Assembly (NCBI RefSeq): GCF_003201935.1
Contig: NZ_QJJL01000010.1
Coordinates: forward strand, 1-64,000
Direction: 5' to 3'
DNA length: 64,000 bases
Source of the DNA: Loktanella sp. PT4BL
Lineage (GTDB): Bacteria > Pseudomonadota > Alphaproteobacteria > Rhodobacterales > Rhodobacteraceae
Positions 25,990 through 34,861 of the stretch are shown here, piece by piece (position 1 is the first letter of the stretch; every line of letters starts with the position of its first letter). The notes under the pieces were generated by a model. The model was not told the DNA's origin, made no database searches, and worked only from the letters and a program-made list of their open reading frames with translations. A program made the translations under genes and the position numbers.

Positions 25990-28790
25990 ACGCCCATCTC
26001 CTCGCGCCAGTGCTGATAAAGTGCGCGGATCGCAGCCTCTGATATCAGAGTTTCAGATGTGCCAGCGGGCACGTCGGGATCGAGCTGCACCATGTGATTT
26101 GCAGGTTTGGCTGAATTCAGCATTCCGTCCTGCACAAACTTTATCGCCTCGTTGTCTTCCAATCCAAGAAAACCCGCAGGGCCCATCAAATTGCCCTGAC
26201 GCAATCGGTGGCGTATCATTTCTTCGTCATCGTCCTCGTACCCGAACATGGTCCAGATCATAGTAAATTCGTTTGGACCGTTGGGTACTAGCTGGCGCAC
26301 GCCAAGCGTGTTCATCTCGCGTTGAACAATTAGATTCGGCCAGACAACCTGCATGGTGACAGACCACGGGCTGTCGAATTCTGGCACATAATCCATCAAA
26401 CGCGGATCCGATAACGTCATACCATCCCGATACGCACGCATCTCTTTCTTGTTTTCGTCCGAAACGCTCTTGTCGCTCTTGGCCGACGCCATGGTCGAAT
26501 GGCGGCCTTTGGGGTCGCAGATCATGGCAGACTTGTTACCTGCCACCAAAAGCCCAAAGGTCACCAGAAACGTATGCAGCAATGTCGCGTGATACGGATC
26601 TTTCAGATTCTCCGGATACAATTTCCAGTTGCCCATAATAGTATGACGGTAATGACCGAACAGCTTTAGCTTACGACCCGAAAACACGGCGTCAAAGTCT
26701 GTCAGCATGGCCTCGCCCATGTAATCCTCGAAACTTTCCATGTTGTCGGCAAAAGACGCAAAAATCACACCGCCGCGCTTTGTAACATTCAACTTACGCA
26801 ACCCGTGATCCGCCGCATTAAAATCGGCTGGCATTCCGCCCTCTCCGTTGGCACCACGGCGAAACGGAACACCCGCCAGATTGCCTTTCAGATCATAGCT
26901 CCATTCGTGGTAAGGGCAGACAAATTCGGTACTGTTACCACGCAGCTCACGGCAAAATTCAGCGGCACGATGCGAACAACGGTTTTCAAAAACATGGACT
27001 TCGCCATCTTCGTCCCGTGACACAACAACTGGGGTCGGCCCGACATATGACCGCACGAAATCACCTGTGTTCGGCACTTCACACTCGAGCGCCACATAGT
27101 TCCAAGTTGGCCCCTGGAAAATACGCTCGACTTCACGGTCATAGACATCCTGATTGGTATAGACCCAATCAGGCACGCGGGTCAGCCCTTCGGCTGGCCA
27201 GACAAACCGGCTCTCAAATGATTGTTGCTTCATGTCATCCTCCTCGTTGTCGCCCGCTTCGGACCCACCGGTCGCAAGCGGCTGTCCATTCGCCATCAAA
27301 GACCTTGCTGCACGCAACGCAGACGGATCACCGAAATCTATGACGCATTTGACCCTGCCAATTGCGTCCTGACCCAAAAAGACCGGCGCCTTGTCACCGT
27401 CGCGGCGCACAACAGCCATGTCGGGGTCAGTCTGTCCGTAAATCTGGATCGTCGCACCGAACAGATCAGACCAGAACCACGGCGCATCTTCGGCAACGGG
27501 ACTGTGTCTGGTGATATGCCGGGCAACGCGTTCTGCGCTTAACCGCGCATTCTGCCAGCTTTCCATACGTTGGAACGGTCCGCCGGGGCGCTCCTGACGG
27601 ACAGCAACATCACCCACAGCGTAAACGCCCGCAAGGTTTGTACGGTTGGCCACATCGACTAGTATCCCACCTTTGTCATGGGTTTTGATGTCAGCGTCCG
27701 ACGCCAAATCGTCGTTGGGGATTGCCCCAATTCCGGCGATGATGACATCCGCATCAATCAAACGGCCGTCGCCCAATCCCACACCCTTGTCACTGACATT
27801 CGTGATGCGCGCACCCAGTTCAATAGAAACGCCGTGCTGCTTGGCAATTCCGGCCAGATAATCGGCGGGTGCCGCGGGCAAAAGACGGGTCATCAAGCGT
27901 GGTTGTGCTTCAATCACTGTCGCTTTCGCGCCCAACTTTCGCGCAGCAGAGGCCAGCTCGAGCCCGATGAAACCGCCGCCGATGACGGCAACGCTTTGCG
28001 CAGTTTTCAACGCAGCGCCAAGATGTTCGGCGTCGTGCAAATCGCGCAAATAATGTATGCGCGTGTCATCAGACCCGCTAACGACAAGTTTACGAGGGCG
28101 CGCACCAGTAGCAAGGACCAGAATGTCATAGGAAATAGTTTCGCCATTCGACAAACGAACCGTTTTGTCGTTAGAATAGATGGCGGAAACACTTACACCC
28201 AGCATCATTTTCACCTGCAACTCCGCGGCCTGACCTGCCTGAAAGACATACGCATCTTCAATCGTCGTCACACCAGCCAGCAGTTCCTTTGACAGCGGCG
28301 GGCGTTCATATGGCATATGTGCCTCAGACCCTATTAGAACGATACGACCACCAAAGCCGTGTTTACGCACCGCAATCACCGTCTCGGCACCCGCCTGCCC
28401 AGCCCCGATCACGACAAGCGTGCGATCATCCGATCCAATGACATGCGCGGTCGTGACCGCTTCCTCTAGTTGTTGCGCGGGCGTGTTGATATCCACCCAT
28501 ACAAATCCATCTTCTTGTTTAACTGCATAGGTTGCGATGTCCTTGGAAACCGGCGCGCTAAGTGCTTTGCCGGACCGGATGTCGAACAGGCCTTGGTGCA
28601 AGGGACATTCGATGCAGCCACCTTCAACGTGGCCATCTGTTAGATAGGCAAAAGCATGCGTACAGATATTGCCTGTTGCATAAACTTCGCCGTCAACAGC
28701 CCATAACGCGATTCGTAGCCCGTCAACCTCTGTGGCGATCGCACCCTGCTCCAAAACCTGCCTAGTCTCAAGCGTCTTGAACCAGTCCAT
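25986..28790 (-). CDS. Fused Rieske ferredoxin - FAD reductase - Rieske oxygenase alpha
   Basis: This 934-residue frame joins three parts of a Rieske oxygenase. Residues 1-105 are a Rieske ferredoxin (C43, H45, C62, H65). Residues 120-515 are a ferredoxin reductase with two nucleotide motifs (VVIGAGQAGAE and VAVIGGGFIGLELAS). Residues 520-934 are an oxygenase alpha subunit with a second Rieske centre (C605, H607, C625, H628) and the iron site NLKDPYHATLLH (D731, H734, H739). At the last junction the DNA reads GAGGAGGATGAC then ATG (27233), a perfect ribosome site for a free 415-residue alpha subunit, which is normal alpha length. So both a full fusion and a separate alpha may be made. It starts one base after the decarboxylase stop. 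Confidence 0.9.
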   Translation of the reverse strand: MDWFKTLETRQVLEQGAIATEVDGLRIALWAVDGEVYATGNICTHAFAYLTDGHVEGGCIECPLHQGLFDIRSGKALSAPVSKDIATYAVKQEDGFVWVDINTPAQQLEEAVTTAHVIGSDDRTLVVIGAGQAGAETVIAVRKHGFGGRIVLIGSEAHMPYERPPLSKELLAGVTTIEDAYVFQAGQAAELQVKMMLGVSVSAIYSNDKTVRLSNGETISYDILVLATGARPRKLVVSGSDDTRIHYLRDLHDAEHLGAALKTAQSVAVIGGGFIGLELASAARKLGAKATVIEAQPRLMTRLLPAAPADYLAGIAKQHGVSIELGARITNVSDKGVGLGDGRLIDADVIIAGIGAIPNDDLASDADIKTHDKGGILVDVANRTNLAGVYAVGDVAVRQERPGGPFQRMESWQNARLSAERVARHITRHSPVAEDAPWFWSDLFGATIQIYGQTDPDMAVVRRDGDKAPVFLGQDAIGRVKCVIDFGDPSALRAARSLMANGQPLATGGSEAGDNEEDDMKQQSFESRFVWPAEGLTRVPDWVYTNQDVYDREVERIFQGPTWNYVALECEVPNTGDFVRSYVGPTPVVVSRDEDGEVHVFENRCSHRAAEFCRELRGNSTEFVCPYHEWSYDLKGNLAGVPFRRGANGEGGMPADFNAADHGLRKLNVTKRGGVIFASFADNMESFEDYMGEAMLTDFDAVFSGRKLKLFGHYRHTIMGNWKLYPENLKDPYHATLLHTFLVTFGLLVAGNKSAMICDPKGRHSTMASAKSDKSVSDENKKEMRAYRDGMTLSDPRLMDYVPEFDSPWSVTMQVVWPNLIVQREMNTLGVRQLVPNGPNEFTMIWTMFGYEDDDEEMIRHRLRQGNLMGPAGFLGLEDNEAIKFVQDGMLNSAKPANHMVQLDPDVPAGTSETLISEAAIRALYQHWREEMGV

Positions 28791-28791
28791 A

Positions 28792-29772
28792 TTACACCCC
28801 GTTCATTTCGGCCAAAGTCGGCATACCAAAAAGGCGTGCTGCATTATCATGGCAAATTTTTCTGCGTGTTGCCTCTTCGATCGGCGCGGTTTCTATGAAA
28901 TCCACTGCAAGACCGGTGTCCTCATATGGATAATCCACAGAGAACATGACCGCATCCGCGCCCATTTCGCCAATCGCGCCAAGGATTGACGGATGTGAAC
29001 AAACGCCCGATGTGGTGATCAATATATTGGAGCCGAAATATGCCGATGGCGCACGGTCAAGCGATACACCCATCGGATAGGCGCCAAAGCGGCTATCATA
29101 CCGCCAACGCAAAAACGGCAGCGCTTCACCCATATGGCCAAGGACAAGTTTAACGTCCGGAAAGCGGTCAAAAACTCCTCCGAAGAGTATACGCAAAGCG
29201 TGCGAGCCTGTCTCAACGCCCCACCCCCATGTTGCGCCCTGTAGCACTGGCATACCGCCAAGAACATGCGGCGTGACGTAAGCATTTGATGGGTGAAGGT
29301 AGAATGGCACGCCAAGTCTTTCAACCTCGGCCCAAAACGGGTCGTAGTCTGTCCCTTCGTAATAGGTGCCATGCGTGTGACTATTAACAAGGCACCCTTG
29401 CAATCCAAGTTCGTTCACAGCGCGGTTAAGTTCTTTTGCAGCAGCCTCGGGATCGTGCATCGGCAAGGTCGCAAGCCCACCCAAACGATCAGGTCGTTTT
29501 GAGATTTTTTCAGCAATAAAGTCATTGGCACCCATCGCCGCATTGACTGCATTTTCTATGGCTTCACCCTGTGTTCCGGGCCCCGTCAGCGACATAATCG
29601 AACGAGTAATTCCACCGCGATCCATCAATTCGATACGTTCACCATCAAAATCGCCAAGACGGCGCATCAGGATTTCAGCCTGATCCTGCGGAATCAATTT
29701 CAGAAAAGCCTCTGAATGCTTCTCAAATCCCGGCGCCATAAAATGCTCTTCAAACGTTATCTTGGGTGTCAT
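28792..29772 (-). CDS. Amidohydrolase-2 family decarboxylase (gamma-resorcylate/dihydroxypicolinate type)
   Basis: This 326-residue TIM-barrel enzyme belongs to the ACMSD/gamma-resorcylate decarboxylase group, which removes CO2 from hydroxylated aromatic acids without oxygen. The expected ligands are present: E8 in TFEEH (instead of the HxH of ACMSD), H160 in YLHPSN, H213 in LGHMGE and D280 in FSVDYPYE. In the described picolinate pathway, PicC of this family turns 3,6-dihydroxypicolinate into 2,5-dihydroxypyridine. The neighbouring 2,5-dihydroxypyridine dioxygenase makes that reaction the best inference. It heads the operon with the Rieske genes and has its own promoter region. Confidence 0.82.
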   Translation of the reverse strand: MTPKITFEEHFMAPGFEKHSEAFLKLIPQDQAEILMRRLGDFDGERIELMDRGGITRSIMSLTGPGTQGEAIENAVNAAMGANDFIAEKISKRPDRLGGLATLPMHDPEAAAKELNRAVNELGLQGCLVNSHTHGTYYEGTDYDPFWAEVERLGVPFYLHPSNAYVTPHVLGGMPVLQGATWGWGVETGSHALRILFGGVFDRFPDVKLVLGHMGEALPFLRWRYDSRFGAYPMGVSLDRAPSAYFGSNILITTSGVCSHPSILGAIGEMGADAVMFSVDYPYEDTGLAVDFIETAPIEEATRRKICHDNAARLFGMPTLAEMNGV

Positions 29773-29797
29773 GGGAATCTCCTGTTAAAGACTATAT

Positions 29798-29817
29798 GAA
29801 GTATACTTCCTTTATAA
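29798..29817. promoter_or_regulatory. Operator-like palindrome before the decarboxylase operon
   Basis: GAAGTATACTTC at 29798-29809 is a perfect 12-base palindrome, 26 bases upstream of the decarboxylase ATG. It continues with CTTTATAA, as in the Mo-hydroxylase promoter. This is the most symmetric of the three copies and probably shows the consensus of the regulator's site. Confidence 0.55.
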
Positions 29818-29890
29818 GTCGAAGCAACTGCACCGTGTTCTAATCAAAGGTCGCATACCGGTCATTTTCTAAATACTGGCGCCCTACGGA

Positions 29891-30511
29891 TCAAAGCCCG
29901 TTAAGATAGGACAGCACGTCAGCTGATTGGATAACGTCTCCGTATTTCTGATCGATGTCATACAATGCAGCTTCATGTGGCGGTGCGGCACGGTCTGCAC
30001 AAGCATCTGCCACGACAAGGACATTGAACCCGCTTTGAACAGCATCCACAGCCGACGCCCGGACACATCCCGAAGTCGTCGCACCTGTTAGGATCGTGGT
30101 ATCAATACCGACGCCCGCCAAATGCGCTGCTAGGTTGGTGCCAAAAAACGCCGAAGCCCCTTTTTTGACCACCACCGCATCATCAGGCAACCGGTGTAAC
30201 CGCGCGTCAATCTCGACAAGGTGGCTACCTTCGACCAGCGCTTTCATGCCCTGCGCTTTCCGAAGCCAAGCAAGGGTATCCACCTCGGCAGTGTTGAATG
30301 CAATAACGGAGAAAATCACCGGAACCGACTTTTCGCGCGCAACCGCAATCAGGCTGTTTGTGACGACAATCTGCGCGTCGGCATCAGACGCCGTGGGATA
30401 GCGCGGATCGGTAAAACCATAGCTGAAATCAATAACGACCAACGCTGGCTTAGAACCACGTTGAACACGCACCCCGAAACCTGCGTCTTCATAAACTTTT
30501 TTCTGGCTCAT
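29891..30511 (-). CDS. nicF: Isochorismatase-family amidase, probable maleamate amidohydrolase
   Basis: This 206-residue cysteine hydrolase has the family triad D28 (VVIDFSYGF), K117 (VVVKKGAS) and C149 (TSGCVRAS). The N-terminal YEDAGFGVRVQRGSKPALVV resembles N-carbamoylsarcosine amidase and NicF. NicF converts maleamate to maleate and ammonia. It is last in a leftward operon with dioxygenase, deformylase and isomerase genes, which supply exactly the steps around it. The family alone would also allow nicotinamidase-like activity; the context decides. Confidence 0.8.
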   Translation of the reverse strand: MSQKKVYEDAGFGVRVQRGSKPALVVIDFSYGFTDPRYPTASDADAQIVVTNSLIAVAREKSVPVIFSVIAFNTAEVDTLAWLRKAQGMKALVEGSHLVEIDARLHRLPDDAVVVKKGASAFFGTNLAAHLAGVGIDTTILTGATTSGCVRASAVDAVQSGFNVLVVADACADRAAPPHEAALYDIDQKYGDVIQSADVLSYLNGL

Positions 30512-30527
30512 GTTACCCTGCCCGACC

Positions 30528-31559
30528 CTAGCACCGCTCCATCTGCATTTCCTTCACCACAAGATCACCGTCAATTACGATCGGCTCGTCATCAAGAAAC
30601 AGAGAACAATTGCGCATCGGAATGTCGAGGTGACATGCCGTGTCGTTAGACCCGCCCAACTCATTATTCGGACCGGTCGAAAACATCACGTTGCCGTAGA
30701 AACTGCGCGGCTCCATTCCCATGCCACCGGGAAATTCACCTGGCGTCATGCGATGCCATTTCGCATCGGGGTTCATGCCCCATCCTACATGGCTCATGCC
30801 CTTGCCGCGCTCGTCGTTAAACCCGTCCATGTAAGATTGTACAAGCTGGCAATCCAGCCCACCCCTCATGTCAGTGATGAACCCTTTTTCGATGGTATAG
30901 GTGATCGGGTCGCGGACATACATGTTTTGCGGCAACAACACATCACCCGGTGCGACAACAATCTGGCCGTCAACACCGTCATCATCTCCGCCCGTAAACA
31001 CAAAACCCGAAGGCCAGTGATCCCAACGGCCCGCCTCGTCGGTACAGGCGTATTCCGCAACAGTCGGATAGGTATTCAGCTTGTAGGTCACATCAGTGCC
31101 ATGCGGCGATGTAATGCGCATCACCTTGGCTTTCGTCAGATATTCAGCACCGATTTCGACCTTCTCGCGCAGTTCCTTGGATGGCAACATCCGCGCCAGA
31201 AGCTCGGGCGGCTCAACCGCCGTAAGTATCCGCGTGCCTGCGTCCTGAATGGCGAACTGTTCCGGCGAAAACAGAAGGAACACGCAATCAATCAACATAT
31301 CACATGCCTTTAGCGCGTCCACCGCGTCAGGCATGGCGGCAAGGCCGGTTACGCCGACATTCCAGCCGCCGATCGCAGATGGCGCCGGAAGGCGCATATG
31401 ATACATCGACGCCCCAAGTTGTGCGCCCGCAGCCATAAACGCATTGGCATAATCCAGCCGTTCGTTGCCCTGGGTCAGCACAATAAGTTTTTCGCCTTCA
31501 TGTACGCCAGACATCTTCAACTGATGCAGGCAAATCTGTGTAAAACTCTCTTGATCCAT
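30528..31559 (-). CDS. nicX: 2,5-dihydroxypyridine 5,6-dioxygenase
   Basis: This 343-residue protein is related to M29-type aminopeptidases but matches the ring-cleaving NicX group. Candidate Fe(II) ligands are H257 (GMSHVGWG), H310 and D312 (ACHLDIP). They keep the same spacing as the reported H265, H318 and D320 of the Pseudomonas enzyme. It opens 2,5-dihydroxypyridine with O2 to N-formylmaleamate. It lies 17 bases after the deformylase gene and 16 before the amidase gene, in a tight operon. This gene is the anchor for reading the island as pyridine catabolism. Confidence 0.87.
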   Translation of the reverse strand: MDQESFTQICLHQLKMSGVHEGEKLIVLTQGNERLDYANAFMAAGAQLGASMYHMRLPAPSAIGGWNVGVTGLAAMPDAVDALKACDMLIDCVFLLFSPEQFAIQDAGTRILTAVEPPELLARMLPSKELREKVEIGAEYLTKAKVMRITSPHGTDVTYKLNTYPTVAEYACTDEAGRWDHWPSGFVFTGGDDDGVDGQIVVAPGDVLLPQNMYVRDPITYTIEKGFITDMRGGLDCQLVQSYMDGFNDERGKGMSHVGWGMNPDAKWHRMTPGEFPGGMGMEPRSFYGNVMFSTGPNNELGGSNDTACHLDIPMRNCSLFLDDEPIVIDGDLVVKEMQMERC

Positions 31560-31576
31560 ATCGAAAATCCTCTTTT

Positions 31577-32365
31577 CTACGCGTCTTCGCTGAAATTCAT
31601 AACGGCGTCCAAAAATCCCTCAAGGTTGTCCCAAGGGATCATATGGCCCGCGTCTTGCACAACTTTCACCTCGATGTGCGGGGCAAGGCTTTGTATTTCG
31701 GTAATGTCGTCTTCGCCAATCACCGGCGCATTACCAGCTTTCAGCAGACGCATCGGCAATTTGATATGCGGCAGGTCGGCATGAATATCGTCGGTGTGAA
31801 AACCGTCATACGCTGTCTTGATTGCATCAAGCTGGCAGGTGTGAAGCCATTCCGCCCGCAACCCGACCTGATCATTAGTCCACGTCGGACAGAAAGCCCG
31901 CATTTCTTCGGCAGAACAGCCTTTAGTCGCGGCAATAATCGAATCTTCATACCACTGCCATTTAGCAGGATATGCGCGCCTACTAGGTCCGCTGACCGGA
32001 GGATCTACAAGGATTAGACCTGACATCGCGTCGCTATTCTTGCGCGCAGCACGAATTGCATTTCGTGCCCCCATTGAGTGCCCAAGGATGACCGGCCTGT
32101 CCATATCGCCAGCATCAATAACGCCAAGCGCATCCTCTGCCATTGCATCAAGTGAATAATTAAGATCACCAGCCTGACTTAGACCACGACCCCGCACGTC
32201 AAGCACATGAACATCAAACTTTTCGGCCAGCCGCTCTGCGACAAAACCCCATGTAATCGCAGGCGATGTAATTCCGGGAATAAGCAGCATCTGGGGGCCT
32301 TCACCTGCATAATGCAACAGGTGTTGGCGGATACCGTTTGCGTGAAGATTATATCCACGTGCCAT
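31577..32365 (-). CDS. nicD: N-formylmaleamate deformylase, alpha/beta hydrolase
   Basis: This 262-residue alpha/beta hydrolase carries the triad S97 (GHSMGA), D121 (LVDPPVSGP) and H241 (DAGHMIPWD). These residues are shifted by a constant four positions from the S101, D125, H245 reported for NicD. The segment LIPGITSPAITWGFVAERL is typical of this deformylase. It releases formate from N-formylmaleamate, the product of the neighbouring dioxygenase. No formate dehydrogenase is seen in the window. Confidence 0.87.
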   Translation of the reverse strand: MARGYNLHANGIRQHLLHYAGEGPQMLLIPGITSPAITWGFVAERLAEKFDVHVLDVRGRGLSQAGDLNYSLDAMAEDALGVIDAGDMDRPVILGHSMGARNAIRAARKNSDAMSGLILVDPPVSGPSRRAYPAKWQWYEDSIIAATKGCSAEEMRAFCPTWTNDQVGLRAEWLHTCQLDAIKTAYDGFHTDDIHADLPHIKLPMRLLKAGNAPVIGEDDITEIQSLAPHIEVKVVQDAGHMIPWDNLEGFLDAVMNFSEDA

Positions 32366-32376
32366 GTTACGATCCT

Positions 32377-33126
32377 TTAATATTTGCCCGAAAGCAGCGC
32401 GCCACCACCGGGTACCAACGTATCCAGATCAAGCGCCTTCAGCATCGCCCATGTCGTCGCAATCGCCGCCGTTACAACGGGCTTACCGGTCGCCGCTTCA
32501 GCCTCGGGAACCGCACGCAGCGATGGCATTTGCACGCAAGCCGACAACACAACGGCATCAACATCACTAGTGTCCATGCCAGCAACAATACCTGGCAGGT
32601 TCATCGGATCATGCGCGGCAACTGCAAGATTGTCCTGAATTTCCAGCGCCTTCCACGTTGTGACTTCGATGCCTTCAGCGCGGATGTATTCAACAACCAT
32701 TTCGGTCAGCGGCTTCATATAGGGTGCGACTACAGCGACCTTTTTGGCCCCCATTGCGTGCAGCCCATCGACGAGTGCGCCCGCAGACGTGATGACAGGC
32801 GCCTCGGCCGCATTGTCCTTTGTTACCTGACCCAGACGCTCTGCAGATTTACGGTGATATCCGTGGCCCATCGACATGATTGCAACCAGACAGGCGTAAC
32901 CCAATACATCGACGCGCGCGTCGCTCAGTTCGAGCGCACAACGGTCACTGTCACCGTCCATAGCCTTCAATTCTTCTTCTGTGACTTTTTTCATACGCAT
33001 ACGACTGGAATGGAATGTGAATGTTTCGGGGTGGACCTGTCCACGCGCACGCAAAAGCGCCGGAATTTCTGTTTCCATCGTTACGTTGGAACTAGGGACA
33101 ATCTGTCCTACGCGATAACTTCTCAT
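32377..33126 (-). CDS. nicE: Maleate cis-trans isomerase (Asp/Glu racemase family)
   Basis: This 249-residue protein has the Asp/Glu racemase fold. The motif VPSSNVTMETEIP lies near the N-terminus, and the two catalytic cysteines are C79 (YACLVA) and C197 (SACVQMPS), the pair expected for maleate isomerase. It would convert maleate to fumarate, completing the lower pathway into the TCA cycle. GGAG precedes the second ATG (MRSYRVGQ) at suitable distance, so I start there rather than two codons earlier. It is the first gene of the four-gene operon. Confidence 0.87.
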   Translation of the reverse strand: MRSYRVGQIVPSSNVTMETEIPALLRARGQVHPETFTFHSSRMRMKKVTEEELKAMDGDSDRCALELSDARVDVLGYACLVAIMSMGHGYHRKSAERLGQVTKDNAAEAPVITSAGALVDGLHAMGAKKVAVVAPYMKPLTEMVVEYIRAEGIEVTTWKALEIQDNLAVAAHDPMNLPGIVAGMDTSDVDAVVLSACVQMPSLRAVPEAEAATGKPVVTAAIATTWAMLKALDLDTLVPGGGALLSGKY

Positions 33127-33146
33127 GATCATTCTCCAATATGGAC

Positions 33147-33179
33147 GTTAATCATGTATTAATTCAAACTTCGATTAAT
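33147..33179. promoter_or_regulatory. Candidate operator before the lower-pathway operon
   Basis: GTTAATC (33147-33153) is mirrored by GATTAA (33173-33178), and the self-complementary ATTAAT occurs at 33158 and 33174, 16 bases apart. The site lies in the 94-base gap between the TetR gene and the isomerase gene. It does not match the GAAGYATRC motif, so this operon is probably under the TetR protein instead. Confidence 0.35.
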
Positions 33180-33220
33180 AACAAGCCAACATTTTCCTAC
33201 AGCAGTTTGTCTTTCGTGGT

Positions 33221-33922
33221 TCAAAGCAATGGGGTGTTCTCAGGCGCGGTCATTCCCGCGCTCAGGAAAATCACAAGATTATCGAGTACTTCGGTCTTGT
33301 CCACTTTACCAAGCTGGTTGTCCGTCAGGTCATTCAGCCGGTCCACGTCATTCAGCATGAACAAATATGCACCAATCAAAAACGCCATACGCAATCCAAC
33401 GGTAGGTTTGGAAAGCTCAGGAAGGGCGTCAGAAATGGCACTGATGTAACGTTTGGCAGATTGGTCGTAAACCTCGCGGCGCAATCGCAACGCATGCTCT
33501 TCCGGTTCAGCATGTAAACGGGCTTGCAGCTTGACAAATGCCGCGCCGGACTCGCTGCTATATTTCATATCCCATTGGGGCGTAAGGTAGGCACGCACAA
33601 GCTCTTCGACCGATGGAGCGGCCGGCTGTGCAAGCAATGCGTCAAGCAGCCCTTCACGGCGCCGCCCGATATGTTTTCCACGACGCAGAAACACCTGATC
33701 AAAAAGATGTTGCTTGGATTGAAAATAATAGTTAATCAAGGCCTGATTGACATTTGACTTGCTTGCGATGTCACGCATACGGCTTCCGTTATAGCCGTGT
33801 TCAGAGAAAACCTGTTCCGCACTATCCAGAATGGCGACCCGTAGATCTTTATCACCCGCAGGGCGTCCCGGACGCCGCTGCTTTGATTTCGGTTTGCTGG
33901 AATCAATATTTCTGGTCATCAT
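33221..33922 (-). CDS. TetR-family transcriptional regulator
   Basis: This 233-residue regulator has a basic N-terminal arm (SKPKSKQRRPGRPAGDKD) and a TetR helix-turn-helix at residues 30-75 (FSEHGYNGSRMRDIASKS, NVNQALINYYFQSKQ). A C-terminal TetR_C-like helical domain follows. It resembles the RutR/CerR-like group with a long ligand domain. It is upstream of, and codirectional with, the four lower-pathway genes, and the inverted repeats between them are a candidate binding site. The upstream ribosome site is weak. Confidence 0.85.
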   Translation of the reverse strand: MMTRNIDSSKPKSKQRRPGRPAGDKDLRVAILDSAEQVFSEHGYNGSRMRDIASKSNVNQALINYYFQSKQHLFDQVFLRRGKHIGRRREGLLDALLAQPAAPSVEELVRAYLTPQWDMKYSSESGAAFVKLQARLHAEPEEHALRLRREVYDQSAKRYISAISDALPELSKPTVGLRMAFLIGAYLFMLNDVDRLNDLTDNQLGKVDKTEVLDNLVIFLSAGMTAPENTPLL

Positions 33923-34003
33923 CTATTGATGCCCCGCGATAAAGAGTTTGTCGAGTTCCAACTCCGGATCATTGCTTCGATGAAAGCGACTCTTGATTCC
34001 GGT

Positions 34004-34847
34004 CTAATCGGCCAGCTCACGTAACGATGAGGGAGGGTAGATCATGTGGTTTTCATATTCTTCGGTTTCGGTTTGGGCAAGGGCGCCGGGAACGGAGTCC
34101 CCAAATTGCTCAAGCGCCTGGCGCGCTTCTGCGGGTGTTTTGTTGCCGAGCGACGAGTGCGGCCTGACGTAGTTATAGTCGTATCGCCATAGGGCCAGCT
34201 TGCCCCTTCGATCGTCCAGACTGCCAAACAACTCCTCGATCAGGAGTTCATCGCGCAGGCTGCCATTGAAGCTTTCGATGAAGGCGTTGGGGCTTGCCCG
34301 GGTCGATGTAGTGCTAGTCGACATTGTTTTCGTTGGCTTATTTCAGGATCGACGAGCTGGTGAACTCCGTCCTTACCCGAATAGCGCCGGGCTTACCGCG
34401 CCACTCGATGATGCGGCTCAGGCTGCAAATGACCCGTTCTGCGGGCAATGAGAAGTCCACCTCGATCCCCAGCCCTTCTCGGTTGAAGTCGTCCAGCACA
34501 TTCAGCAGCCGAAAGGTACGGCCGTCGCCGAGGCGATCCGCCATGAAGGCCATCGACCAGGTCACATTGGGCGCGTCTGGCACCGCCAGGACATCAGGCT
34601 TCTCCCGTTTCAGCCGCTTTCAGGGCTTGTTCCGCAGGTTGAGTTCCAGCTCGCAATAGATTCGATAGAAGCGTTTGTGGTTCCAAGGATGCCCCTTGAC
34701 GTTGCGCAGATGCCGGAAACACAGGCCAAATCCCCATGCCTTTCGCGCATCGGTCAGCCCGGTCAGCAGATCGGCGATCACCTCGTTCTCGGCCTTCAGC
34801 CTCAGGCTGTAACGGTAACAAGTCTCACTGACCCCAACAGGAGGCAT
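34004..34847 (-). pseudogene. Degenerate IS3-family orfB
   Basis: Three successive frames on the lower strand together rebuild an IS3-family (IS407/IS51-like) integrase. They are the N-terminal part (KAWGFGLCFRHLRNVKGHPW), the middle DDE part ([20 protein letters not shown]) and the C-terminal part (NAFIESFNGSLRDELL, VRPHSSLGNKTPAEARQAL). At least one frameshift and in-frame stops (where Trp codons are expected) break it. It spans about the normal 280 codons but cannot be functional. Confidence 0.8.
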
Positions 34848-34861
34848 CAGTCTCTCCCTAC

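Noticed and set aside
20985..33126. Classical nicotinate (nicCDEFX) pathway
   Set aside because: NicC, the flavin monooxygenase that also removes the carboxylate, is absent. A separate decarboxylase and a Rieske oxygenase are present instead.
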